From the NCBI RefSeq assembly GCF_048571275.1, contig NZ_CP182357.1, positions 620,001 through 684,000 of the forward strand: a DNA stretch of 64,000 bases, written 5' to 3'. A program made the translations under genes and the position numbers. This document shows, piece after piece, positions 17,927 to 25,406 of the stretch; positions within the stretch are counted from its first letter, which is position 1, and the number at the start of each line of letters is the position of its first letter. This stretch comes from Marinarcus sediminis (GTDB lineage: Bacteria; Campylobacterota; Campylobacteria; Campylobacterales; Arcobacteraceae). The notes below the pieces were generated by a model, which searched no databases, was not told the origin of the DNA, and worked only from the letters and a program-made list of their open reading frames with translations.

Positions 17927-18883
17927 ATGAGTAATCAAAAAGTAATTAAAAACTTAAAAGCGTTTTCAACTGCGGCAGAAAGATTTGAGGGTTCTCACGT
18001 TTTATGTCCAGGTTGTGCACACTCAATTATTGTAAGAGAAGTATTAAATGCCACCAATGACAACTTGGTGGTTTCTGCATCAACAGGGTGTTTAGAAGTT
18101 TGTACAGCGATTTATCCTCACACTTCTTGGGATTGTTCTTGGATTCATATTGGATTTGAAAACTCTTCAACAGCGATTGCTGGGGCAGAAGCTATGAACA
18201 AAGCCTTAAGAAGAAAAGGCAGAATTTCTGCAGATACACCTGAGCCTAAATTTGTAGCGTTTGGTGGAGATGGTGCAACATACGACATTGGTTTCCAATG
18301 GATTTCGGGATGTTTTGAAAGAGGTCACGACATGATGTATGTCTGTTTAGACAATGAAGTTTACGCCAATACAGGTGGTCAACGTTCATCTTCTACACCA
18401 TTAGGTTCAAGTACAACAACAGCCCCTGCTGGTTCTACCTCATACGGTGAAAAACAAAATAAAAAAGACATGGTAGCTATCATGGCAGCTCACGGTTCAC
18501 CATACGTAGCACAAGTTGCTCCAAACAAATGGAAAGACATGGTTGCTAAAATCCAAAAAGGGTTTGATACCAAAGGTCCTGTATTTATCAATGCCATGAG
18601 TGCTTGTACCACAGAGTGGAAATTCCAACCACACCAAACCATCGAAGCTTCAGATTTAGCGGTTGATTCATTGGTTTTTCCATTGTATGAAATTATAGAT
18701 GGAACAGAGTTAAACATCACATACCGACCAAAAAATATCGTGCCAGTACGTGATTACCTCGGTTTCCAACCAAGATTCAAACATCTATTTAAGCCAGAAA
18801 ATGAGCATATCATTGAAGAGTGGCAAAGAAGAGTCGATGCGAAATGGGATTATCTACAAAGAAGAGAAGCAGCACGCGTATAA
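17927..18883 (+). CDS. porB: Pyruvate:ferredoxin oxidoreductase, beta (thiamine-binding) subunit
   Basis: 318-residue beta subunit holding thiamine diphosphate and a proximal [4Fe-4S] cluster. CPGCAHS (about residue 26) and further Cys residues are candidate cluster ligands, and GGDGATYDIG with the later DNEVYANTGGQ forms the thiamine/Mg site. AAGGA precedes the start. The stop codon lies inside a perfect hairpin at 18878-18906, which probably ends the operon. Confidence 0.93.
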   Translation: MSNQKVIKNLKAFSTAAERFEGSHVLCPGCAHSIIVREVLNATNDNLVVSASTGCLEVCTAIYPHTSWDCSWIHIGFENSSTAIAGAEAMNKALRRKGRISADTPEPKFVAFGGDGATYDIGFQWISGCFERGHDMMYVCLDNEVYANTGGQRSSSTPLGSSTTTAPAGSTSYGEKQNKKDMVAIMAAHGSPYVAQVAPNKWKDMVAKIQKGFDTKGPVFINAMSACTTEWKFQPHQTIEASDLAVDSLVFPLYEIIDGTELNITYRPKNIVPVRDYLGFQPRFKHLFKPENEHIIEEWQRRVDAKWDYLQRREAARV

Positions 18884-18906
18884 AAGCAAAATTTTTGCTT
18901 TTATAC
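18878..18906 (+). terminator. Hairpin containing the porB stop codon
   Basis: Perfect 14-bp inverted repeat (18878-18891 / 18893-18906) with one central base. The porB TAA (18881-18883) is inside the left arm. The right arm is T-rich, but no long U tract follows. It is immediately followed by the dispersed structured element at 18909. Confidence 0.6.
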
Positions 18907-18908
18907 TG

Positions 18909-18980
18909 CGTTGAATAGCGATTTTAAATCAGTCACATAGTTTACTATGCTCCTTGAATTTAAAATCACTCTTCGCCTTG
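18909..18980 (-). repeat. Dispersed structured element, copy A
   Basis: Read on the minus strand it starts CAAGGCGAAG and ends TTCAACG. Between these ends an outer stem of about 13 bp (one wobble) encloses GGAGC, an inner stem CATAG/CTATG and GTGAC. The copy at 45277-45346 has the same end boxes and the same GGAGC and GTGAC, while the stem sequences differ and still pair. This indicates a conserved fold. Confidence 0.7.
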
Positions 18981-19080
18981 CCTAAAAACAAAACTTTAGC
19001 TTTTCTCAATTACATCTAATTTTATTTTAACTGTTTCAATTTTTAAAAATCCCATTTTATTTTTTAATTCTACTAATTCG

Positions 19081-20187
19081 TTATATATTTTTAGAAAAGT
19101 GACAAATATCTTTAGTAGATTTTTTCATTAATTCATTATAGTTTTCATCTTTAAAATCTATATATTTAATATCTACTAATTTTTGAAGTATTGGTTGAAG
19201 AACTACACCTTTTTTATTTATAAACTCTTTATAATAAGTATTAAAGACTAATTCTTCAGCTAGTAATCCATTTTTGCATTTGTCATTAGCTATTTTCCCT
19301 AAATAATCTTCATCATAAGGAATAATCTCTTTTAATTTTGCTGATGCACTGTCATAAAACATTCCTAATTGTAATTTATTTTTGATTACTCGAGATAATT
19401 GTTTATTTTTATTCCATTTATGAATTAATTCATCCGTATAAAAACTTGTTATTATATTTTCTCTTTCTCTTATTGTTAATATATCCTCATCAACATCATT
19501 CCCTATTTCCCCCAAAAATTCTTCTACTATCATTTCTTTATCTGCATAACTCACGATTGGTTCATATTTATCTGGAAATAATAGAAACAATAATATAGCT
19601 TTTATTCCAGCTTTTTTATATTCTTTACCTCGATAAAATTCTAATTCATTTTTAACATTAATTGATTTTATTTCTTTCTGTAATTCTTCTTCTTTAGAAA
19701 TTAAATCTTGATTTTCAAATAATTTCTTTATAAAAATGTGAATAACACATACTTCTTCATATTTATTTTGAGTATACGAAATTCCACAATTAGCAAATCC
19801 ATATTCAGGGAAAAACTTTTCATCCAATTCATAACCCAACAAAAAACTTACATCCTCAATTTTAGATTTTTTTGTCCTACTGACCTTATAATATTTATTA
19901 TTTATTGAAGAAAAAAAATAATTATAAAGCCACAGATAATTAACAAATAAGTGTTTGAATGATTTTGTAGTACCAACAGTTTGCAGAGCAGTTTTTTCAC
20001 GAAAAGAAATATTTTTTGCGGATATATAATTCTTTATATATTGTTCTTCAAACATTAAAAAGTTTTCTGGAGAACAGATATTTATATTTTCATCAAAAAA
20101 ACTTTTCCCTTTTACCAATACTGTTTGTTTAAATTTTTCAAATAAAACTAAATCTTTTTTTGAACCTTTATTTATTGCATCTATCAT
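19081..20187 (-). CDS. McrB N-terminal-like protein of unknown function
   Basis: 368 residues, no signal peptide or membrane segment. Residues about 196-225 (KAILLFLLFPDKYEPIVSY, then KEMIVEEF) and the following DEDILTIRE resemble the region that precedes the AAA+ ATPase in McrB-type restriction proteins, but no Walker A or B motif is present. The C-terminal part has an AEELVFNTYYKEF helix like the start of DUF3883/nuclease-like domains, then stops. A second frame continues the reading for about 30 codons past the stop (see findings), so the gene may be frameshifted. It stands alone between the por operon and a non-coding block, suggesting an accessory or defence remnant. Function unknown. 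Confidence 0.6.
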   Translation of the reverse strand: MIDAINKGSKKDLVLFEKFKQTVLVKGKSFFDENINICSPENFLMFEEQYIKNYISAKNISFREKTALQTVGTTKSFKHLFVNYLWLYNYFFSSINNKYYKVSRTKKSKIEDVSFLLGYELDEKFFPEYGFANCGISYTQNKYEEVCVIHIFIKKLFENQDLISKEEELQKEIKSINVKNELEFYRGKEYKKAGIKAILLFLLFPDKYEPIVSYADKEMIVEEFLGEIGNDVDEDILTIRERENIITSFYTDELIHKWNKNKQLSRVIKNKLQLGMFYDSASAKLKEIIPYDEDYLGKIANDKCKNGLLAEELVFNTYYKEFINKKGVVLQPILQKLVDIKYIDFKDENYNELMKKSTKDICHFSKNI

Positions 20188-20241
20188 TCATTACCTTGTA
20201 AAAAAATTATTACTTACTATTCTAACTATATGGCACTAAAT

Positions 20242-20444
20242 CCTGCCTTTGATGAAGCCGAGTGTTTGATTTTCTCTTTTCTAAACAAGCCCGAAACTGT
20301 TTGAGCGTTAAGCAAGGTGCTAAATGCACCTTGTAGCGAGTTTTGCAGGGCAGGAAAGAGGAAAGCAATAAGGGAGGGAAGCTTCGCCTTCATCAACTTG
20401 GCAGTTGCTTTCTTTGTTACTTTCTTTTCAACAAAAGAAAGTAA
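20242..20444 (+). ncRNA. Candidate structured non-coding RNA or repeat element
   Basis: No convincing gene, but several nested inverted repeats. CTGCC (20243-20247) pairs with GGCAG (20400-20404) and TTGATGAAG (20249-20257) with CTTCATCAA (20388-20396), closing a domain of about 160 bases. Inside, CAAGGTGC/GCACCTTG (20313-20320 / 20326-20333) forms a hairpin with a five-base loop. After the closing stem, 20417-20428 pairs with 20433-20444 (12 bp, loop CAAC). The strand is chosen because an intrinsic terminator follows at 20585. It could be a small RNA, an untranslated leader or a mobile palindromic element. Confidence 0.45.
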
Positions 20445-20584
20445 AAGAGGAAACCCTTGTGGTTTTCAAGAGAAATTTCTTCATTCAGTTATCCATCCAT
20501 TAACCATTGATTGTTTATCCATTTATTATCACTTGTTATAATTAATTTACAAGACGCCTACGAACGTCTTTCATTTGTTCTTTT

Positions 20585-20613
20585 AAAAAAGAGGTCCGCG
20601 AAGCCTCTTTTTT
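20585..20613 (+). terminator. Intrinsic terminator downstream of the structured block
   Basis: Stem 20585-20594 / 20604-20613 (A6GAGG with CCTCT6) and a nine-base loop; the T run extends to 20616. No protein gene on the plus strand precedes it closely, which supports transcription of the upstream non-coding block. Confidence 0.7.
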
Positions 20614-20692
20614 TTTGCCTGATTTTTCAAACTTAACTGCATATTGTTTATTTATTAACCAAAATTCTTATTCAAACCCTGCCTCATTAAGC

Positions 20693-20698
20693 TATACT
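20693..20698 (+). promoter_or_regulatory. -10 promoter element for the 20723 gene
   Basis: TATACT in the context TTAAGCTATACTTA, 24 bases upstream of the ATG, nearly identical to the rplM promoter string at 8334. The ribosome binding site AAAAGGAAAA lies between. Confidence 0.6.
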
Positions 20699-20722
20699 TA
20701 TTTAAAATAAAAAAGGAAAAGC

Positions 20723-21106
20723 ATGGGTGTATTTGATGTTGCCTTACAACGAAGTCTCAAAGCAGACGACAAAAACAAGATTCTTGATTATTTCCAAAAC
20801 GAATTAAAACCGCGCTCAAAAGAGCCAATTGCTCCGAATAAAGAGGGGTTTACTCTTGAAAAATTCAGAGAAAAAAAATCTCTGATGCAATATAACTTGA
20901 GCGTGAGTGTAACACCCACAAAAGAGGGACACCTGCTTAGCATTGAAGGGGAACTGCAAAACCTTTGGATTATTGTTGTCTTTATTGCCTTAGGTGTTTT
21001 GTTTACCTATGGTGTGGGTTTGGTTGTGGTCATTGCCTTTGTCTATTTTCAAAAGGTTGTTGCCACCAACTATTTTAATGCCTTAATTGACCGCTTTAAA
21101 TCCTAA
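20723..21106 (+). CDS. Hypothetical membrane protein
   Basis: 127 residues. The N-terminal 80 residues are hydrophilic, with possible beta structure (MQYNLSVSVTPTKEGHLLSIEGEL). One long hydrophobic stretch at about 82-110 could form one membrane segment or a re-entrant hairpin, and a short basic tail follows. I do not recognise the family. It has a clear promoter and ribosome binding site, so it is probably expressed as its own unit. The 21152 gene follows after 45 bases. Confidence 0.6.
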   Translation: MGVFDVALQRSLKADDKNKILDYFQNELKPRSKEPIAPNKEGFTLEKFREKKSLMQYNLSVSVTPTKEGHLLSIEGELQNLWIIVVFIALGVLFTYGVGLVVVIAFVYFQKVVATNYFNALIDRFKS

Positions 21107-21151
21107 TTGCTTTTGGGTATATTAATTGCATAGTCAACACAAAGGAGTTTT

Positions 21152-21511
21152 ATGTCTGAAATGTTTAAACAAGCCTATGACTGGGCATTAACGTATAACT
21201 TTGAACCCATCGAAATAGAGTATGCCTCAAAATTGGCACTTAAAATGCTTGATGACAGTTGCAAAATGAATGATCACGACCGAGAAGTTTTTTTCAATGT
21301 CTACGACGCACTATGCGACAGAAGTGATGTGGCACTTGACGACGACGTCAATCGTCTCATCCAACTTGCCCGAGACAGAAGCACCATCTACGCAAAGCCA
21401 GAGTATGCTTCCATTGTTCATGCGTGTCGGTTAGAAGTGATTGAACACATAATTCGAATTCACATGAAAGCTTATAAAAGAATGGTAAGAAGAAACCTCG
21501 GTTTAGTCTAA
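21152..21511 (+). CDS. Hypothetical small soluble protein
   Basis: 119 residues, mostly helical and rich in acidic residues in the first two-thirds, with a basic end (AYKRMVRRNLGLV). There is no signal peptide, membrane segment or known motif that I can recognise. A very good ribosome binding site (AAAGGAG, seven bases before the ATG) supports the start. It precedes luxS by 71 bp but luxS has its own promoter-like sequence, so the two need not be coexpressed. Function unknown. Confidence 0.6.
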   Translation: MSEMFKQAYDWALTYNFEPIEIEYASKLALKMLDDSCKMNDHDREVFFNVYDALCDRSDVALDDDVNRLIQLARDRSTIYAKPEYASIVHACRLEVIEHIIRIHMKAYKRMVRRNLGLV

Positions 21512-21537
21512 ACATATAAAGCCCTATTCAAGTCTAA

Positions 21538-21552
21538 TGTGATACAATCACA
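21538..21552. promoter_or_regulatory. Palindrome overlapping the luxS -10 box
   Basis: TGTGATACAATCACA is a perfect palindrome (arms TGTGAT/ATCACA, three-base centre). The candidate -10 box TACAAT (21543-21548) lies inside it, so a bound protein would block the promoter. It resembles a CRP/FNR-type site but has five rather than six bases between TGTGA and TCACA. Confidence 0.4.
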
Positions 21553-21582
21553 CATAAAATAAGAATTGTAAAAGGATTTAAT

Positions 21583-22098
21583 ATGCCATTATTAGACAGC
21601 TTCAGAGTTGACCATACCATTATGCCAGCACCTGCCGTTCGAGTTGCAAAAACAATGAAATCACCTTCAGGTGACGTAATTACTGTATTTGATTTAAGAT
21701 TTTATGCCCCAAATATTGATAAAATGAGTGCAAAAGGTATCCACACATTAGAGCACCTTTTTGCTGGATTTATTAGAGAGCATTTAAACTCAAAAGATGT
21801 TGAAATCATCGATGTCTCACCAATGGGGTGCAGAACAGGGTTTTACATGAGTCTTTTGGGAAAACCAAGTGAAAAAACAGTTGCAAAAGCTTGGAAACAA
21901 GCCATGAAAGACGTTTTAAAAGTGGCAAGTCAAAATGACATTCCAGAATTAAACGAATACCAATGCGGTACGTATAAAATGCACTCTCTTAAATCAGCTA
22001 AAAAAATTGCCAAAGATATTTTGAAAAAAGATATCGGTGTTATGAACAACAAAGCGCTTTTTTTAACTGAGAAAAAAATGAAAAAATTGGGCATCTGA
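21583..22098 (+). CDS. luxS: S-ribosylhomocysteine lyase LuxS
   Basis: 171 residues, normal length. It cleaves S-ribosylhomocysteine to homocysteine and the AI-2 precursor. The metal ligands are seen in HTLEH (His54, Glu57, His58) and Cys128 in EYQCGT; Cys83 in MGCRTGFYM is the catalytic cysteine. AAAGGA precedes the ATG. It supplies homocysteine, which metH further along the window can remethylate. A palindrome covers its probable -10 box. Confidence 0.96.
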   Translation: MPLLDSFRVDHTIMPAPAVRVAKTMKSPSGDVITVFDLRFYAPNIDKMSAKGIHTLEHLFAGFIREHLNSKDVEIIDVSPMGCRTGFYMSLLGKPSEKTVAKAWKQAMKDVLKVASQNDIPELNEYQCGTYKMHSLKSAKKIAKDILKKDIGVMNNKALFLTEKKMKKLGI

Positions 22099-22100
22099 AT

Positions 22101-22547
22101 TTGGAAAAAGAGTTAAATCTTTTTAAAGAATTTTTTCAACCTTTTGAAAACATTGCCATACTGCACATCAACAATGGGCTTGATTTTATCACGCCCACTC
22201 TTGATGATGTGGCACAAACTTATCATGGTACAGTAAATACCATCGCGTTTAAAGAAGAGAAAGACGCTCGCCTCAATGCCGTTGCACGTGAATATGAATA
22301 TATCGTTTTAAGCAATATTCTTACAGCTTGTAAACACAAAGATAAAATCCTACAACTCATGTACAAAGCGTTGGAAAACTCAGCAAACATTATTATCTTA
22401 GAGAAAAAATCAAACCACAATGAAGATGAAATAAAGTCATTACTTGATAAAGCTTCGTTTGTTGCCATTAACACTACCTCTGATTTGTTTGAAGAATATC
22501 ACTGCATTACGGCAAAAAAACTGCACATGTGGGGCAGTGGGCTTTGA
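22101..22547 (+). CDS. Hypothetical protein between luxS and mnmD-like gene
   Basis: 148 residues, starting at TTG two bases after the luxS stop. Alternating helices and strands (FENIAILHINN, YEYIVLSNIL, SANIIILEKK) look like an alpha/beta nucleotide- or SAM-binding fold without the glycine-rich loop, similar to a degraded methyltransferase. No ATG is available at the N terminus. It overlaps the next gene by 19 bp, and together with luxS it is probably read from one transcript. Function unknown. Confidence 0.6.
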   Translation: MEKELNLFKEFFQPFENIAILHINNGLDFITPTLDDVAQTYHGTVNTIAFKEEKDARLNAVAREYEYIVLSNILTACKHKDKILQLMYKALENSANIIILEKKSNHNEDEIKSLLDKASFVAINTTSDLFEEYHCITAKKLHMWGSGL

Positions 22548-23266
22548 TTGTAACCACTCAAGATGGCTCAAACACTCTCTTCTCAAAAGCCTATAATCAA
22601 CACTATCACAACATTAAAGAGGGAGCAGTGTTTGAATCTTTGAGCAAACATGTCATTCCCGCATTGACTTTTCACCAAAACAAAAAACATCTGCGTATTC
22701 TTGATATCTGTTTTGGTTTAGGATACAACACCTTAAGCACGCTTTATTACCTCACAGAACATAAACTTAACCTTACGCTGGAGATATTCTCACCTGAGTT
22801 AGATGAAGCGCTTATAGAGTCTCTTATTGGCTTTAAATACCCTAAAGAGTTTGAAACTCTCTTACCCATCATTCAAACTTTGGCAAAAGATAAAAAATAT
22901 GAAGATGAGAAGATAAAAATAGAACTTTTTATAGGCAATGCCCGAGACTATGTCAAAACACTTACTCAATTAGATATTGTCTATCAAGATGCGTTCAGTT
23001 CCGAAGTGAACAGTGAACTTTGGAGTGTAGAGTATTTTAAAGATATTTATAAGGCATGCTCAAAAAATGCCATAATAACCACATATGCTATTGCCACACC
23101 CATTCGACTCTCCATGCACGAAGCAGGATTTTCAATTTATGAGTTCATTCCCCAAAAAAGAAAAATCACCTTGGGCTTCAAACAAAAACAGAGCTTTATT
23201 GGGAAGTATGTCGATATGGAATTGAAAAAAATAAGAAATAAAGAAGCCAAATCATTGGTAGACTAA
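22529..23266 (+). CDS. MnmC/MnmD-like tRNA 5-aminomethyl-2-thiouridine methyltransferase
   Basis: 245-residue Rossmann methyltransferase of the DUF752 type, equivalent to the methyltransferase half of MnmC. The SAM loop is LDICFGLGYNTL near residues 53-64, and the catalytic region is DIVYQDAFSSEVNSELWS. The enzyme would add the last methyl group to the wobble uridine of some tRNAs. It lacks the FAD oxidase half found in E. coli MnmC, as in MnmD proteins. The start is taken as GTG 22529; TTG 22544 is a possible shorter start. Confidence 0.78.
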   Translation: MGQWALIVTTQDGSNTLFSKAYNQHYHNIKEGAVFESLSKHVIPALTFHQNKKHLRILDICFGLGYNTLSTLYYLTEHKLNLTLEIFSPELDEALIESLIGFKYPKEFETLLPIIQTLAKDKKYEDEKIKIELFIGNARDYVKTLTQLDIVYQDAFSSEVNSELWSVEYFKDIYKACSKNAIITTYAIATPIRLSMHEAGFSIYEFIPQKRKITLGFKQKQSFIGKYVDMELKKIRNKEAKSLVD

Positions 23267-23281
23267 TGCCATTTTTTGTGC

Positions 23282-23287
23282 TATGAT
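23282..23287 (+). promoter_or_regulatory. Extended -10 box six bases before the ICMT-like start
   Basis: TGTGCTATGAT, with TATGAT at 23282-23287, followed by six bases and ATG 23294. No Shine-Dalgarno sequence is seen; a leaderless mRNA is likely. Confidence 0.5.
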
Positions 23288-23293
23288 TCTTGT

Positions 23294-23734
23294 ATGAAAA
23301 CACAAAAACAATCCGTAGTCTTAGTCATACTTCAATTTTTATTTGTCTTCATTTTACTTTTAAGTGATGGCTCAATTACCGACAATGGTTTGTCGCTTTT
23401 ATTGTGTGTTATTGGGTTTGGCATTGGCATTTGGGCATTAATCAACAATGACATTTACAACTTTAATATCACCCCTGAATTAAAAGAGAGCGGACGACTC
23501 ATACGGAAAGGTCCCTATGAATACTCAAGACATCCGATGTATCTTGCTTTGATGATTATTATGTTGGGGGTATCTATTGCCACGAATGAGTTTTTTTATT
23601 ATCTTATTTTTTTAGCGTTGGTCTTTGTTTTGTATCTAAAAGCTGTGAGAGAAGAGTATTTGTGGAACAAAAAAAGTTATGAATATGCCAAATATCAAAA
23701 AAGAACAAAAATGTTTGTCCCTTTTCTTTTTTAA
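23294..23734 (+). CDS. Isoprenylcysteine carboxyl methyltransferase-like membrane protein
   Basis: 146 residues with about four membrane segments. The conserved GPYEYSRHPMYLAL segment (about 73-86) and the C-terminal EEYLWNKKSYEYAKYQKRT match the ICMT/PEMT family of integral-membrane SAM-dependent methyltransferases. Bacterial members methylate unknown lipids or small molecules. I choose ATG 23294 because a -10 box lies six bases upstream; an in-frame TTG at 23276 would overlap that promoter. It converges with the 23737 gene, with only two bases between stops. Confidence 0.72.
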   Translation: MKTQKQSVVLVILQFLFVFILLLSDGSITDNGLSLLLCVIGFGIGIWALINNDIYNFNITPELKESGRLIRKGPYEYSRHPMYLALMIIMLGVSIATNEFFYYLIFLALVFVLYLKAVREEYLWNKKSYEYAKYQKRTKMFVPFLF

Positions 23735-23736
23735 TT

Positions 23737-24216
23737 TTACTCTTTAATTAAATTATCCAGCATATATTTTTCTAACTCTTTTTTACTGATTTCTGCTTTC
23801 ATCGCACCGTGAAAAATCTCTTCGACTTTATAACGATACTCATCGTAAGGGAAATAAGGAAAGTGTACTTTCCAAGCCTCTTTAATGATTTTTCCTGTCA
23901 TTTTATCTTTAATCCAAATTCTAAAAAAGTTAAACCAAATAAAAATAACCGCCGTAAAAAACATGGCTGCTAAAATTGAAGCATGTGAATCAATGTGTGC
24001 AAAAACTTTATGTGTCAGTGCGGCAAAAGGAACAGCAAAAAAAGAGACAAAAACAATATAGACAAAATAGGCTCTTCCAATTTTTAATCGAAATCCCAAT
24101 CGAGCAGCATCAACGTGCATTTTTTCATTGTGTTGAACATTAGCAACCAACAAATCTTTTAATAGTACAGGCTGTTTTGATGTAATAAAACAATAATCTA
24201 GTATTTTATCTAACAA
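23737..24216 (-). CDS. Hypothetical membrane protein
   Basis: 159 residues with two membrane segments at about 49-67 and 79-99 and charged ends. The segment between and after them (IWIKDKMTGKIIKEAWKVHFPYFPYDEYRYKV in shorter pieces) is rich in aromatics. I do not recognise a family. The start is TTG 24216, with AAGGAA eight bases upstream. It converges with the ICMT-like gene. Function unknown. Confidence 0.6.
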   Translation of the reverse strand: MLDKILDYCFITSKQPVLLKDLLVANVQHNEKMHVDAARLGFRLKIGRAYFVYIVFVSFFAVPFAALTHKVFAHIDSHASILAAMFFTAVIFIWFNFFRIWIKDKMTGKIIKEAWKVHFPYFPYDEYRYKVEEIFHGAMKAEISKKELEKYMLDNLIKE

Positions 24217-24294
24217 TAGTGTTCCTTGAAAATGATTGATATAAGATATTTTATCTTATTTTAGTTAATTAATAGCTAATACACCTCTGTAAAA

Positions 24295-25260
24295 TCAAGA
24301 TACTTCTAATTTCTCTTTTAAATCTGAGACAATATTGTACCCGTGATTTAAAGCCAATGCAATAGAGCCTCCAATATCTCCAGCAATATCGCCTGCAATA
24401 TATAAACCTATGTCATTTTGGTTTTTTTCATTGACAATCATTTCACCCGTTTCATCGAACTTTACGGAACAATTTTGCAAGAATTCTTTCGGAGTAACAC
24501 CCCCTAAAGCATAAATTATTCTATCAAACTGGGCTGTACTCTTATCTTCAAAAAAGACTTTTATTCGTCCGTTACTCTCTTCAATTTTTTCAATATCGAT
24601 ACCCATTTTAAGACGTACTTGACCTTTTTCAACGCTTTTCATTAAATTATCAACATTGTTAGGGTGGGCTCGAGTAAGCACCTCTTTTCGATAGTTAAAC
24701 ATGACCTTATTATCTTCACAAATAAAATAGGCATATTCACAAGCACTGTCCCCACCCCCTACGACTAAAACATCTTCATTCCCTTTACATTCAGAAATGG
24801 AGTGGTGAATCTGTTTTTTAAGACTGGATGGAATTTTATACGAAGGCATATTGGGTTTTCCCATTTTACCAATAGCAATGACTACATTAAGAGCATAATA
24901 ACTCTCATTGTTGGTTAACATCACTTCAAAACAGTTTTCAATGCGTTTGACCCCAGCAACTTCAGTATTGAACTGTGCATTTATGAGGTTTTTTTCTAAA
25001 GAGTCATCAAATAAATCTAAGGTACTCTCTTTTGTGCCACCTTCAAAATTGATATGTCCTTTGATATCAACATGAATACCTTTCCAATCTTTATCGACGG
25101 GTTTGTTCTCTTTAAAATATTTTCGGATGGTTTCGGAGTGATTGTTCCCTTTTTCAAAAATAATAATTTTTTTTAGTCCCAAAATAACCGCTTCACATGA
25201 AGTGGCTATTCCACCTGGACCTGCTCCAATAATTGCGATGTCATATATCTCTTTCATCAT
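24295..25260 (-). CDS. FqrB-like NAD(P)H:flavodoxin/ferredoxin oxidoreductase
   Basis: 321-residue two-domain flavoprotein of thioredoxin-reductase fold. The FAD loop is GAGPGG (about 12-17) and the NAD(P)H loop is VVGGGDSACEY (about 168-178); the C-terminal FAD contact is YIAGDIAGD. The CxxC redox pair of thioredoxin reductase is absent, so it is not TrxB. In size and lack of CxxC it resembles FqrB of Helicobacter and Campylobacter, which passes electrons from reduced flavodoxin to NADP. Two pyruvate oxidoreductases nearby fit this role. ATG 25260 or 25257 may be used; AAAGGA favours the second. Confidence 0.7.
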   Translation of the reverse strand: MMKEIYDIAIIGAGPGGIATSCEAVILGLKKIIIFEKGNNHSETIRKYFKENKPVDKDWKGIHVDIKGHINFEGGTKESTLDLFDDSLEKNLINAQFNTEVAGVKRIENCFEVMLTNNESYYALNVVIAIGKMGKPNMPSYKIPSSLKKQIHHSISECKGNEDVLVVGGGDSACEYAYFICEDNKVMFNYRKEVLTRAHPNNVDNLMKSVEKGQVRLKMGIDIEKIEESNGRIKVFFEDKSTAQFDRIIYALGGVTPKEFLQNCSVKFDETGEMIVNEKNQNDIGLYIAGDIAGDIGGSIALALNHGYNIVSDLKEKLEVS

Positions 25261-25376
25261 GAATCCTTTGAGCCAATATCTTAAATTATAACATAAAATA
25301 TTCCATTCATAAAAAGATACTTGTATATAAAATAACCTATAAAAAAGATGGGGGAAAGGATGTTTTGAAAAATGAA

Positions 25377-25406
25377 TTTCAGAGAGTTCGTATGCACTCT
25401 CTGAAA
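25377..25406 (-). terminator. Terminator hairpin of metH
   Basis: Perfect 11-bp stem (25377-25387 / 25396-25406) with an eight-base loop, directly after the metH stop on the minus strand, followed there by a T-rich run. Confidence 0.75.

Noticed and set aside
20317..20541. Open frame of 74 codons in the non-coding block
   Set aside because: No ribosome binding site, composition unlike neighbours, and its sequence is dominated by the perfect hairpins described for this block.
24295..25260. Thioredoxin reductase call
   Set aside because: The fold is right but no CxxC pair is present.
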